Below, one piece after another: positions 25,635 to 34,175 of a stretch of 64,000 bases of DNA. Location: NCBI GenBank assembly GCA_015056865.1, contig SVFM01000003.1, positions 109,915-173,914 of the forward strand. Reading direction: 5' to 3'. The DNA comes from Lachnospiraceae bacterium (GTDB lineage Bacteria > Bacillota > Clostridia > Lachnospirales > Lachnospiraceae). A program made the translations under genes and the position numbers. Every line of letters starts with the position of its first letter. The first letter of the stretch is position 1. The notes below the pieces were generated by a model that made no database searches, was not told where the DNA came from, and worked only from the letters and a program-made list of their open reading frames with translations.

Positions 25635-27137
25635 ATGAGCAAAGTCAGGAAAAAAAGGAAATGGATGGTGAAGCGTTCCATAAAGCGACAGGTGGCGATC
25701 AGTTTCATGGTACTGATGGCAGGTACTTTATTGCTCTGTTTTTTGCTCAATAGCACCTTTTTACAGTCCTTCTATGAGAAAAATAAGGAAAAGAGTCTGG
25801 TTCAGGGTTACCATAAGATAACCCGTATGGTGCAGATGAAGGATATTACTTCCAATCAGTACGCAGATGAACTGATGGCTTTGTCAGAGCGTACTGATAT
25901 CAGTGGGATTATTTTGGATCCGGATGCTCAGGATGTATACTATTTTGGCAATGTCCGTGACATTTTGTATCGCAGAGTCCGCGATTTTTTGTATAATGAT
26001 CATGCGCCCGGGACAGAAATCATAGATCAAAATGAGGGTTATGTTTTATTAAAAACAATGGATATGGAAACAAAGTCGGAGTATCTGGAGATGCATGGCA
26101 TGGTGGATTCCGGGGAAGTGTTTATGCTGCGCACCCCCCTTGCTAATGTGACGGAGAGCGTGAAGCTTTCCAACCAGTTTTTGCTTTATGTGGGTGTGCT
26201 GGCGGTTGTATTGAGTTGTGTGGTGATCTGGCTTATGACAAAGAAGATCACAGAGCCTATTTTAGAATTGGCGGATATTTCGGAACGTATGACAAGGCTG
26301 GATTTTGAGGCCAAATATAGCGGCAAGGATCAAACGGAGATTTCTTTGTTGGGAGCCAATATCAATCGTTTGTCGGCTACTCTTGAGAAGACGATTTCAG
26401 AGCTTAAAACAGCAAACAATGAACTGCAAAAAGATATTGAAAAGAAGAATCAGGTGGATGAGATGCGCAAGGAGTTTCTTTCCAACGTTTCCCATGAACT
26501 AAAAACGCCGTTGGCCTTGATACAGGGCTATGCCGAGGGTCTTTTGGAAGGTGTGGGAGAAGATCCGGAGAGCATGAAATTTTATTGTGACGTGATCATA
26601 GATGAGGCGGCTAAGATGAATACTATGGTCAAGAAGCTGACCACATTGAATCAATTGGAGTTTGGTAATGATGTGGCAGCTTTGGAGCGCTTTGATGTGG
26701 TGGAATTGATCTGCAATTATATACAGTCGGCGCTGATCCTGACCCAGCAGAATCAAATACAAGTAAGGATGGAGCATTATGATCCGATATACGTATGGGC
26801 GGACGAGTTCAAGACGGAAGAAGTGTTTATGAATTATTTTTCCAATGCAGTGAACCATGCAGCAGGCGAAAAGATCATAGATGTAAAACTGCAGCGCAAG
26901 GGACAGAAGGTAAGAGTATCCGTATTCAATACAGGAGAAGCCATACCCCGGGAGAGTCTGGAGCATATTTGGGAGAAGTTTTATAAAGTGGACAAGGCCA
27001 GAACCAGAGAATACGGCGGAAGCGGTGTGGGTCTGTCTATTGTAAAGGCGATCATGGAATCCATGAATCAGGACTATGGCGTGATAAATTATGACAATGG
27101 TGTGGAGTTTTGGTTTGAGTTGGAAACGGTTACCTGA
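25635..27137 (+). CDS. Sensor histidine kinase with HAMP domain
   Basis: 500 residues. Two membrane segments (about 20-42 and 182-202) bracket an extracytoplasmic sensor region of about 140 residues. HAMP follows (TKKITEPILELADISERMT), a coiled coil, then HisKA with FLSNVSHELKTPLALIQGY (His287) and an HATPase domain with YFSNAVNHA (N-box) and YGGSGVGLSIVKAIM (G-box). AGATTGAGGTAAAAG precedes the ATG. It is likely to phosphorylate the divergently encoded OmpR-type regulator. Sensor ligand unknown. Confidence 0.93.
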   Translation: MSKVRKKRKWMVKRSIKRQVAISFMVLMAGTLLLCFLLNSTFLQSFYEKNKEKSLVQGYHKITRMVQMKDITSNQYADELMALSERTDISGIILDPDAQDVYYFGNVRDILYRRVRDFLYNDHAPGTEIIDQNEGYVLLKTMDMETKSEYLEMHGMVDSGEVFMLRTPLANVTESVKLSNQFLLYVGVLAVVLSCVVIWLMTKKITEPILELADISERMTRLDFEAKYSGKDQTEISLLGANINRLSATLEKTISELKTANNELQKDIEKKNQVDEMRKEFLSNVSHELKTPLALIQGYAEGLLEGVGEDPESMKFYCDVIIDEAAKMNTMVKKLTTLNQLEFGNDVAALERFDVVELICNYIQSALILTQQNQIQVRMEHYDPIYVWADEFKTEEVFMNYFSNAVNHAAGEKIIDVKLQRKGQKVRVSVFNTGEAIPRESLEHIWEKFYKVDKARTREYGGSGVGLSIVKAIMESMNQDYGVINYDNGVEFWFELETVT

Positions 27138-27164
27138 TGTTTCACACAGGAAAGGCATGGTTTT

Positions 27165-28475
27165 ATGAGGGAAGAGGAAGAATTGAAGCAAAGGGTGTTG
27201 CTGGTCGGGGTGGACACAGGGGAAGAGGAAGATTTTACAGCCTCCATGCAGGAACTGGCCAGTCTGGCTGAGGCGTGTAATATGGAGGTGGTGGGGATCA
27301 TCACCCAAAAGATGGAACGTATCAATAAAGCACTTTATATCGGTACCGGAAAGGTGGAAGAGGCAAAGCAGTTTGCCAGGGATGTGGAGGCTCAGGTGGC
27401 TGTTTTTGACAATACATTGTCTCCCTCCCAGATGAGGAATTTGCAGCAGGAGCTGGATATGCCTGTCATCGACCGTACCAATCTGATATTGGATATTTTT
27501 TCCAGCCGGGCTCGTACCAGAGAGGCAAAGCTTCAGGTGGAGACAGCCAGACTTCAGTACATGCTCCCCAGGCTGGTAGGCCTGCATGATGCCTTGGGCA
27601 GACAGGGTGGTGCCAGCGGAAGTCTCAGTAATAAGGGTGCCGGAGAGAAAAAGCTTGAGCTGGACAGAAGAAAGATCGAGCATCGGATCAGTGAACTGAA
27701 AAAAGAACTGGAAGAGGTATCTTCCCAGCGCCTGACCCAGAGAAAGAAGCGGGTGAAATCAGCTGTGCCGAGAGTATCTCTTGTGGGATATACCAATGCA
27801 GGTAAGTCTACGATCATGAATCGGTTGGTGGATCTGTATATCAAGGATGACAGCAAAAAGGTGTTGGAAAAGGATATGCTTTTTGCAACACTGGAGACAT
27901 CTGTGCGTATGATCGATGTGGGCGATAAGAAGCCCTTTTATCTGGCGGATACAGTAGGCTTTATCCATAAGCTGCCCCATGATTTGATAAAGGCTTTTCG
28001 TTCTACCCTTGAAGAAGTTCGGGAAGCGGATCTGCTGCTGCATGTCATTGATGTTTCAGATCCGGATCATAGACAGCATATGAAGGTGACGGAGGAAACC
28101 TTGCGTGAACTGGGTGCTGGAGCCATACCGATGATTTATGTATACAATAAGGCAGATCTTTGTCTGGATGAGCAGGGAGAGCGCAAGTTTCCGGAAGAAG
28201 TGCTTCCTATGGTATCGCAGGAGCGGATCTATATGTCTGCCGGAAATGGTCAGGGGCTGGAAGAACTGACCGGGTTGATCACAAAACGGCTTTATGCGGC
28301 AAACAGCACGGAGAAGTTCCTGATCCCTTATGACAAGGGGGGCGTTTTGTCTGATCTGCTGCAAAACGGTAGTGTGATCTCGCAGGAATACACGGAAAGT
28401 GGCGTCTGCTTAGTGATAAACTGTAAGCCAAGGGAAAAAGAAAAATACAAATCTTATCTGATGGATGAGTCGTAA
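27165..28475 (+). CDS. hflX: GTPase HflX
   Basis: Ribosome-associated GTPase that splits stalled 70S particles. 436 residues. The N-terminal HflX domain includes EACNMEVVGIITQKMERINKALYIGTGKVEE and the glycine-rich linker GRQGGASGSLSNKGAGEKKLE. The G domain has G1 GYTNAGKST, G3 DTVGFIHKLPH and G4 NKAD. Start chosen after AGGAAAGG. It lies 27 bases after the kinase gene, so probably in the same transcript. Normal length for the family. Confidence 0.95.
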   Translation: MREEEELKQRVLLVGVDTGEEEDFTASMQELASLAEACNMEVVGIITQKMERINKALYIGTGKVEEAKQFARDVEAQVAVFDNTLSPSQMRNLQQELDMPVIDRTNLILDIFSSRARTREAKLQVETARLQYMLPRLVGLHDALGRQGGASGSLSNKGAGEKKLELDRRKIEHRISELKKELEEVSSQRLTQRKKRVKSAVPRVSLVGYTNAGKSTIMNRLVDLYIKDDSKKVLEKDMLFATLETSVRMIDVGDKKPFYLADTVGFIHKLPHDLIKAFRSTLEEVREADLLLHVIDVSDPDHRQHMKVTEETLRELGAGAIPMIYVYNKADLCLDEQGERKFPEEVLPMVSQERIYMSAGNGQGLEELTGLITKRLYAANSTEKFLIPYDKGGVLSDLLQNGSVISQEYTESGVCLVINCKPREKEKYKSYLMDES

Positions 28476-28495
28476 GAAAAATCAAGGAGGAACTT

Positions 28496-30574
28496 ATGGA
28501 AGGAAACAGTCAGGGGCAAGGATACGGAAGACTGGAAGATATTCAGGCAAAGATAAACTGGTTGCGCCGGGAGTCCAGAGATGTGAATTTTACTGCATAC
28601 CTGATACAGATGCAGGGCGAATTGGATAAGCAGGTCATGAATGCAGAGCATTTGTCTAAGGAGATTGACAGGAATTATCAGATATATCTTCAAGCTCAGC
28701 AGCAGATGTGGATGCAACCCATGCCTTCGGAAGGGCAACCCATGCTGGCGCAAGGGTTACCTGCACAGTCACCTGTTGCAGTGTCGGTGCCTACACATCC
28801 CATGCCCTGTGGGCCGACACCTAAGAAGAAAAATGTGGAGTTTCAGATCGGTGCAGGGGTGTTCTGTGTTGTGGGGGTATTGTTTGTATTGGCAGCGTTT
28901 ATCATGCTGGGCATGAATTATATGGATGGTATGATAAAAGGGATCAGCTTGTATGTCATATCCATTGTGGTGATTTTGCTGTCGGAGTTGCTTTTGCGAA
29001 GACGCATGGAGAAAATGTCTCTGGCGATCACTGGGCTGGGGATTGGCGGTCTCTATACGTCCACCATCATAAATTATTTTTATCTACATAATTTTAATGA
29101 ATATGTGGCTATAGCCATCACTCTTGTGGTTGCTGTTCTTACGATTTTGTTTACCAGAAGGAAAGATTCCGGGGTGGTAAGGCTGGTCAGCTTTATCGGT
29201 TGTAATTTGTGCGCGCTGCCGGTGATCACCGGTGGTGCAAACGTGGAATTTTTGACGGTGGCAGGGATGCTCTTGGTGGTAAATGTGATATCCCTTTGTC
29301 TGCCGGTGGCCAGGGCCAGACAGACTGTACATATGATCCATATGATTACGAATGTGTTTATGTCTTTTCTGGTGATCGTTCTGGGAGTAAAACATCTGGA
29401 TCCCCGGATGATCCTGGGCTATATTGGCTGTAATCTGTTGGTGCAGGGACTGCTGTTCTATTGTCTGGAGAGAAAGAAGGAACGTATCAGTACTATAAAT
29501 TGCAGTGTATATTGTATCACACTATTTTTTATCAGTCTAAGTTACATTTGGACTGCAGCTGTTGTTGCAAAGGCACTGCCGGTAGGCTGGTTTTATATGA
29601 TGATGGGTATGTTTGCACTGATTGCCCTGATTCTTTTCCTGATTTTTATAAAGAGCAGTCTGAAGTGGATTCAGTATTATGCCACAGTTTTTACGGTCTT
29701 GCTTGGATTTTGGGCTGTTCGGGGAGAAGACAGCGGGGTATTGGCATTGCTTGCCGTATTTTTACTTTCCAAACTGCTGGGCCGTGTCAAGGTGCTGAAG
29801 GTGTCTGAAATTGTGATTACGGCAGTAACAGCAGTCACAGCCTGGGGATATTTTTCTACAGCCTTTTTAGTAAGAGGGATGTCCTGGCACAGTCATGTCT
29901 TGGCAGCTGGATTTTTCCTTTCTATTCTGGCACTGCATCATTATAAGCCTTTGTATCAGGGGATCATTACGGCTGTGCTGAGTATCTATTTGGCGGCTCA
30001 GTTCCATTTTGTCCAGTTGTGTCCGATCATCAATATAGGAGCGTTGTTTTTGCTGCTTTTGTTGTTCAATTATGCTGGCTGGTGGCGGGGAAGATGTCAA
30101 AGGGTGTATAACTACTGTAATCTGGGCATGATGATATTCTGGAGCCTGGCAGCAGGCTTTGTGTCAAACAGCCTGAATAGTATATTGCTGGCTGTTCTGG
30201 GGACAGCTGTAGTGGTCTTTACTTTCCAACCCAGATTTCATATGGATTTTAAAGCAAAGTACCTTTTCTTAGCACTCTTTTGGACTTATGTGACCTTGAT
30301 CAGCGGGTTGGATCAGGCATTGGCGATCAGCTGTATTTTGATGGTCATTGCCATAGCCGGTGTTGCGATCGGATTTGCCTTAAAGAAAAGAGATGTGAGG
30401 ATTTATGGGCTGGTCCTTTCACTGCTGGTGTGTCTGAAAGTAGTATTTTATGATTATATGGATACACCCATGCCGGAGAAGATCCTATTGTTTTTGGTGG
30501 TGGGAGTCATTATTCTGGCTATTTCCGGTATTTATATTGTGTTGGAAAAGAAGGTAAATGTTGCCAATAAATAA
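28496..30574 (+). CDS. Large polytopic membrane protein (DUF2339-like)
   Basis: 692 residues. The N-terminal 110 residues are soluble, with a coiled coil and a Pro/Met/Gln-rich linker (QQQMWMQPMPSEGQPMLAQG). About 18-20 membrane segments follow almost without loops. The architecture, with GLGIGGLYTSTIINYFYLH and C-terminal VGVIILAISGIYIVLEKK, resembles the DUF2339 predicted membrane proteins, whose role is unknown. AAGGAGGAACTT precedes the ATG. Follows hflX by 20 bases. The family call is tentative; the topology is clear. Confidence 0.65.
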   Translation: MEGNSQGQGYGRLEDIQAKINWLRRESRDVNFTAYLIQMQGELDKQVMNAEHLSKEIDRNYQIYLQAQQQMWMQPMPSEGQPMLAQGLPAQSPVAVSVPTHPMPCGPTPKKKNVEFQIGAGVFCVVGVLFVLAAFIMLGMNYMDGMIKGISLYVISIVVILLSELLLRRRMEKMSLAITGLGIGGLYTSTIINYFYLHNFNEYVAIAITLVVAVLTILFTRRKDSGVVRLVSFIGCNLCALPVITGGANVEFLTVAGMLLVVNVISLCLPVARARQTVHMIHMITNVFMSFLVIVLGVKHLDPRMILGYIGCNLLVQGLLFYCLERKKERISTINCSVYCITLFFISLSYIWTAAVVAKALPVGWFYMMMGMFALIALILFLIFIKSSLKWIQYYATVFTVLLGFWAVRGEDSGVLALLAVFLLSKLLGRVKVLKVSEIVITAVTAVTAWGYFSTAFLVRGMSWHSHVLAAGFFLSILALHHYKPLYQGIITAVLSIYLAAQFHFVQLCPIINIGALFLLLLLFNYAGWWRGRCQRVYNYCNLGMMIFWSLAAGFVSNSLNSILLAVLGTAVVVFTFQPRFHMDFKAKYLFLALFWTYVTLISGLDQALAISCILMVIAIAGVAIGFALKKRDVRIYGLVLSLLVCLKVVFYDYMDTPMPEKILLFLVVGVIILAISGIYIVLEKKVNVANK

Positions 30575-30577
30575 GTC

Positions 30578-30606
30578 TTGTAATTTTGACTCACATTGGC
30601 TATAAT
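30578..30606 (+). promoter_or_regulatory. Promoter of the 6S-like RNA
   Basis: TTGTAA (30578-30583), a 17-base spacer and a consensus TATAAT (30601-30606), overlapping the end of the preceding gene. Confidence 0.75.
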
Positions 30607-30612
30607 GAATTT

Positions 30613-30800
30613 AACCTGAGATGTGCGATAACTCTTGTTTATTTTGAACCTACAGATACTTTAAAAGGGATTCCTATATTGCCAGGTGGCTGTCAAGCCC
30701 CCACTCGTATGAGGATTGCAGGGGAAGGCAAAAGTCTGGTTGCGGTCACCCACCTAGCTTTGCTAGGAGTCAAAAGGCAAGAGCCGGCATTTTGGGGATA
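30613..30800 (+). ncRNA. ssrS: Probable 6S RNA
   Basis: No ORF with a ribosome site fits this 307-base gap. The terminal stem is seen directly: CCTGAGATG near 30615 pairs with CATTTTGGG near 30789, and CTCTTG (30632-30637) pairs with CAAGAG (30778-30783), enclosing an elongated interrupted hairpin. Internal blocks GGATTCCTATATTGCCAGGTGG and TCACCCACCTAG...CTAGGAGTCAAAAGG resemble Firmicutes 6S RNA, which binds RNA polymerase-sigma-A by mimicking an open promoter. It has its own consensus promoter and terminator. The covariance model was not run, so the family name is a judgement. Confidence 0.75.
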
Positions 30801-30812
30801 CTTTAGATAAAA

Positions 30813-30844
30813 GAGAGCAGCCTGTTAGCCGGCTGCTCTTTTTC
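30813..30844 (+). terminator. Intrinsic terminator after the 6S-like RNA
   Basis: GAGCAGCC (30815-30822) pairs with GGCTGCTC (30831-30838), then TTTTT. Confidence 0.92.
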
Positions 30845-30881
30845 CATAGAAAGGTGAGAAGCTTTGTGAAGGGGGAACACA

Positions 30882-32741
30882 GTGGATAGATTTGGGAAAT
30901 TACAGTGGAAGGCGATTGCTTGTTTCTCAGGGATTGTTTTGTTGTTTGTGCTTGCGGTTGTAGGTTTGATAAGAGGAATTGGAGAAGCTTTAAAACCGGA
31001 ACCTGTTATAGAAAATTTGTTGAATGTGTGGATCACGGAGGTGACGCCGGAAAATCTGAAGTTGTATGACGGAAGTATAAAGCTGTACCAGTGGGCAGAT
31101 AATCTGGCAGGTCTGGAACAACGTGGGTGGAGAGAGCAGGTGGCAGATGTGACATTGACCGATGGAAAAGTCAGTGCAGTCACTGTCAAGGACCAGCAAA
31201 AAATTTCCGGGAAGGTATTGCGGGTTTATCCGGGGCTTGGCGTACAGTTGGAAAAATATGGTATCCTGCAGTTTGGGCCAGACATGAAGATGTATCGTCT
31301 CTATGATTCCCTCCAGCTGGCATCCGAAGAGGATATTAGGATTGGATATTCGTTCTGTGATTTTGTGGTGGAAAATGGAAAAATCTGCAGTGTACTGGTG
31401 ACAAGAAACGAGGCCATGGAATACATACGCGTGCAGATAAAAAATTCCGGCTATGCATCGAATATGCATGATAAAGTTGCCTTAACCGCAGATACTGATT
31501 TTGTGGTACGCTACGGATCCGGGGAGGATATGAGGGAGGAGTTTCATACAGCAGGAGAAGTGGTAAAGATAGAGCAGGACAGTCTGTATTTTACGGCTGA
31601 TAGAATCTATGTGGTGCCTACGGCCCTGACGGGAAAGGTTACCCTTTTGTCCGTGGAGCGCAGCCTTGGCAATCCTGCCTATCGGGGAAGCATTGAGATT
31701 ATACAGGATAGTGAAAGCAATGGTCTGTATGTGATCAATGAGGTACTGTTGGAGGAGTATTTATATGCAGTGGTTCCCAGTGAGATGCCCTCCGGATATC
31801 CTATGGAGGCGTTGAAGGCGCAGGCAATTTGCGCCAGAACCTACGCATACAGACGTATGTTATCTCCCAGTAGTGCGCTGGCCGGGGCGCATGTGGATGA
31901 CAGTACAAGCTACCAGGTTTATAATAATATTTCAGAGCAGGAAACTACCACAGCAGCAGTAAAGGAAACCAGAGGTCAATTGCTGTATGCAGGAGGGAAA
32001 TTGGCAGATACCTACTATTATTCTACCTCTTGTGGTTATGGAACAGAGTCAGATATCTGGAAAGGCAGTACCGAGGGGAAACTGGCTTATCTGCCAGCCA
32101 CAAGGATCGGTACCACGCAGGACCCAAGGTTTACGGCCCAGAGTATGCAGAAGGAGGCTGTATTTGCTTCCTTTATCGGTCAGGTTTTTGAGGAAGATTA
32201 TGAGTCCGGCGAGCCTTGGTATCGGTGGACCTATGCAGTGGCGGATCTTGATGAGAAGAGGATGCTTTCCGCCCTGCAGAGCCGGTATAAGGCTAATAAC
32301 AGTCTGGTGTTGACTAAAAATAAAGAGGGAGAGTTTGTCAGCAAAGAGATCAAGAAGTTGGGCAAGGTTCGAGATATCAGTATCAGTCTTAGAAATGAGG
32401 GCGGCGTAGCAGATGAAATGCTGATAGAGGCATCCGGTGGAACTTATAAAGTGATCACAGAGCATAACATTCGTTATATCCTTTGCGACGGGGTGACGAA
32501 GGTACGGCGGCAGGATGGGAGCAAGATTGATATGCCGAATTTGCTTCCTAGTGCATTTTTTACGATTACAACTGGTAAAGAAGCGGGAAATGTGGTAGGA
32601 TATATCATAGTAGGCGGAGGTTATGGACACGGCGTAGGTATGTCTCAGAATGGAGCACGGTCTATGGCCCAGGCGGGCCTTACAGCGCAGGATATTCTTT
32701 GCTTTTTTTATCAGGACGGTTATGTGGAACAGATTTATTGA
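30882..32741 (+). CDS. SpoIID/LytB-domain protein
   Basis: 619 residues, GTG start after GAAGGGGG. One N-terminal membrane segment (about residues 12-32) anchors an extracytoplasmic protein. The SpoIID core at about residues 270-600 has LLEEYLYAVVPSEMPSGYP and ALKAQAICARTYAYR with the conserved catalytic Glu, then STSCGYGTES and GHGVGMSQNGA near the end. SpoIID enzymes are lytic transglycosylases that act on denuded glycan strands during engulfment; LytB relatives modify vegetative amidases. The large unrecognised N-terminal region (40-260) makes it longer than SpoIID (about 340), so it is not simply spoIID. Confidence 0.88.
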   Translation: MDRFGKLQWKAIACFSGIVLLFVLAVVGLIRGIGEALKPEPVIENLLNVWITEVTPENLKLYDGSIKLYQWADNLAGLEQRGWREQVADVTLTDGKVSAVTVKDQQKISGKVLRVYPGLGVQLEKYGILQFGPDMKMYRLYDSLQLASEEDIRIGYSFCDFVVENGKICSVLVTRNEAMEYIRVQIKNSGYASNMHDKVALTADTDFVVRYGSGEDMREEFHTAGEVVKIEQDSLYFTADRIYVVPTALTGKVTLLSVERSLGNPAYRGSIEIIQDSESNGLYVINEVLLEEYLYAVVPSEMPSGYPMEALKAQAICARTYAYRRMLSPSSALAGAHVDDSTSYQVYNNISEQETTTAAVKETRGQLLYAGGKLADTYYYSTSCGYGTESDIWKGSTEGKLAYLPATRIGTTQDPRFTAQSMQKEAVFASFIGQVFEEDYESGEPWYRWTYAVADLDEKRMLSALQSRYKANNSLVLTKNKEGEFVSKEIKKLGKVRDISISLRNEGGVADEMLIEASGGTYKVITEHNIRYILCDGVTKVRRQDGSKIDMPNLLPSAFFTITTGKEAGNVVGYIIVGGGYGHGVGMSQNGARSMAQAGLTAQDILCFFYQDGYVEQIY

Positions 32742-32757
32742 AAGGCGGAGATAGAAG

Positions 32758-33579
32758 GTGCTTCTTAAGGCTTATGTGATTGTCAGAGATTTTTCACGCC
32801 AGATGAAAATAAAGAATATTAGTGCTTTTTCAGCCAGTACCGCTTTTTTCTTTTTTTTATCCCTGATGCCCATGGTGATACTGATCTGTACGATCATACC
32901 CTATACACCTTTAACACAGAAAAATCTGATGGAGGCTATCGCTGACATCATGCCGGAACGGATTGACAGCCTGGTGAGCAGTATTGTGGATGATATGTAT
33001 GAGAAGTCTGCAGGGGTCATGTCTGTGGCGGCGATCACTACACTCTGGTCTGCGGGCAAGGGCATGCTGGCATTGATGCGTGGATTGAATGCAGTTCACG
33101 ATGTGGTGGAGGAACGGAATTACTTTTTGGTAAGATTGATCTCTTCCTTTTACACATTTGTTATGCTGATCATGGTAGTGCTGTCTCTGTTTATTATGGT
33201 ATTTGGCAGTTTTCTGATCAATGTGCTGTTAAAATATGTGCCCCAGCTGGAAGGCTTGTTTGGGATTTTGGAAGCCTTTCGCTTTGTGGTAGTCTGGTTG
33301 GTGCTTGCAGTTTTATTTATGGGAATATACGCCTATGTGCCCAACAGGAAGTTGAGTTTTTGGGAGCAAATGCCGGGAGCTGTGTTTACAGCAGTGGTAT
33401 GGAGCGTCTTTTCCTGGGGATTTTCCCTGTATGTGAATCATACCGGGATATTCAGTACGTACGGTAGTTTGGCGATCATTGTGATCGTAATGTTGTGGCT
33501 GTATTTTTGCATGTATATCGTGATGATCGGTGCCCATATCAATCGATATTGCGGACCAGCCCGCAGACGTACAAAATGA
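32758..33579 (+). CDS. YihY/virulence factor BrkB family membrane protein
   Basis: 273 residues with six membrane segments, GTG start after AAAGGCGGAG. Family sequences are NISAFSASTAFFFFLSLMPMVI, TTLWSAGKGMLALMRGLNAVHD and the C-terminal YGSLAIIVIVMLWLYFCMYIVMIGAHIN. The family was once named RNase BN by mistake; its function is unsettled, with an envelope transport role proposed. It follows the SpoIID-like gene by 16 bases, so the two are probably cotranscribed. Confidence 0.9.
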   Translation: MLLKAYVIVRDFSRQMKIKNISAFSASTAFFFFLSLMPMVILICTIIPYTPLTQKNLMEAIADIMPERIDSLVSSIVDDMYEKSAGVMSVAAITTLWSAGKGMLALMRGLNAVHDVVEERNYFLVRLISSFYTFVMLIMVVLSLFIMVFGSFLINVLLKYVPQLEGLFGILEAFRFVVVWLVLAVLFMGIYAYVPNRKLSFWEQMPGAVFTAVVWSVFSWGFSLYVNHTGIFSTYGSLAIIVIVMLWLYFCMYIVMIGAHINRYCGPARRRTK

Positions 33580-33672
33580 GGAAATATAGCTGTTCAGAAC
33601 CAGACGCATTTACGCGGATATCACTCTGAATGGTTAGAAAAATATAATTTATAAAATTTTTAGGAGGTACTT

Positions 33673-34113
33673 ATGAGTAAAAAGAAACCGGGAATTATGG
33701 GAGAGTTCAAGAAGTTTATCACACGTGGCAATGTCATGGATATGGCAATCGGTGTTATCGTGGGCGGAGCATTTACCGCTATCGTAACATCCTTGAATAA
33801 GGATATTCTGACACCACTGATCGGGCTGTTCGGAGGTACAGATTTTACATACCTTCAGCTGGTCATGGGAGAGGGTGAGGAGGCACCTGTCCTGATGTAT
33901 GGTAACTTTATTACGGCAGTGCTCAATTTCCTGATCACAGCATTTATTCTTTTCCTGCTGATCAAGGGAATTACCTCACTGAGTAAGCGTTTGTCCAGGA
34001 AGGAAGAACCGGCACCCGCAGCACCTACCACCAAGACCTGCCCTTACTGTAAGAGCACAATTCCCATTGATGCTACCAGATGCGCACATTGCACATCTCA
34101 GCTGGAGGAGTAA
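33673..34113 (+). CDS. mscL: Large-conductance mechanosensitive channel with C-terminal zinc ribbon
   Basis: Releases solutes on hypo-osmotic shock. 146 residues. The N-terminal helix and pore segment read EFKKFITRGNVMDMAIGVIVGGAFTAIV, and the second membrane helix is FLITAFILFLLIKGI. The tail differs from standard MscL: after a Pro/Ala linker it ends with CPYC (123-126) and CAHC (137-140), a four-cysteine zinc ribbon. AGGAGGTACTT precedes the ATG. Isolated transcription unit. Confidence 0.95.
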   Translation: MSKKKPGIMGEFKKFITRGNVMDMAIGVIVGGAFTAIVTSLNKDILTPLIGLFGGTDFTYLQLVMGEGEEAPVLMYGNFITAVLNFLITAFILFLLIKGITSLSKRLSRKEEPAPAAPTTKTCPYCKSTIPIDATRCAHCTSQLEE

Positions 34114-34126
34114 AAACGGATAATTT

Positions 34127-34175
34127 AAAGGAGCCCACTCCGTCATTATGAAAAAGAGGAGGGGCTCCTATTTTA
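34127..34175. terminator. Terminator between mscL and typA
   Basis: AGGAGCCC (34129-34136) pairs with GGGCTCCT (34162-34169), followed by ATTTTATTT on plus and by TTTAAATT on minus. The loop contains a second short pyrimidine/purine pairing. Confidence 0.75.

Noticed and set aside
26499..27683. 394-residue minus-strand open frame
   Set aside because: It lies opposite the 3' half of the histidine kinase and the start of hflX, which both have full family motifs and ribosome sites. It has no motif, no SD, and is His/Cys/Leu-rich like a typical shadow frame.
30586..30810. 74-residue plus-strand open frame in the 6S-like region
   Set aside because: It lies inside the predicted structured RNA with its own promoter, has no SD, and its residue pattern is not protein-like.
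33580..33672. Possible structured leader before mscL
   Set aside because: Only short, poor pairing could be drawn; nothing beyond the SD can be supported.
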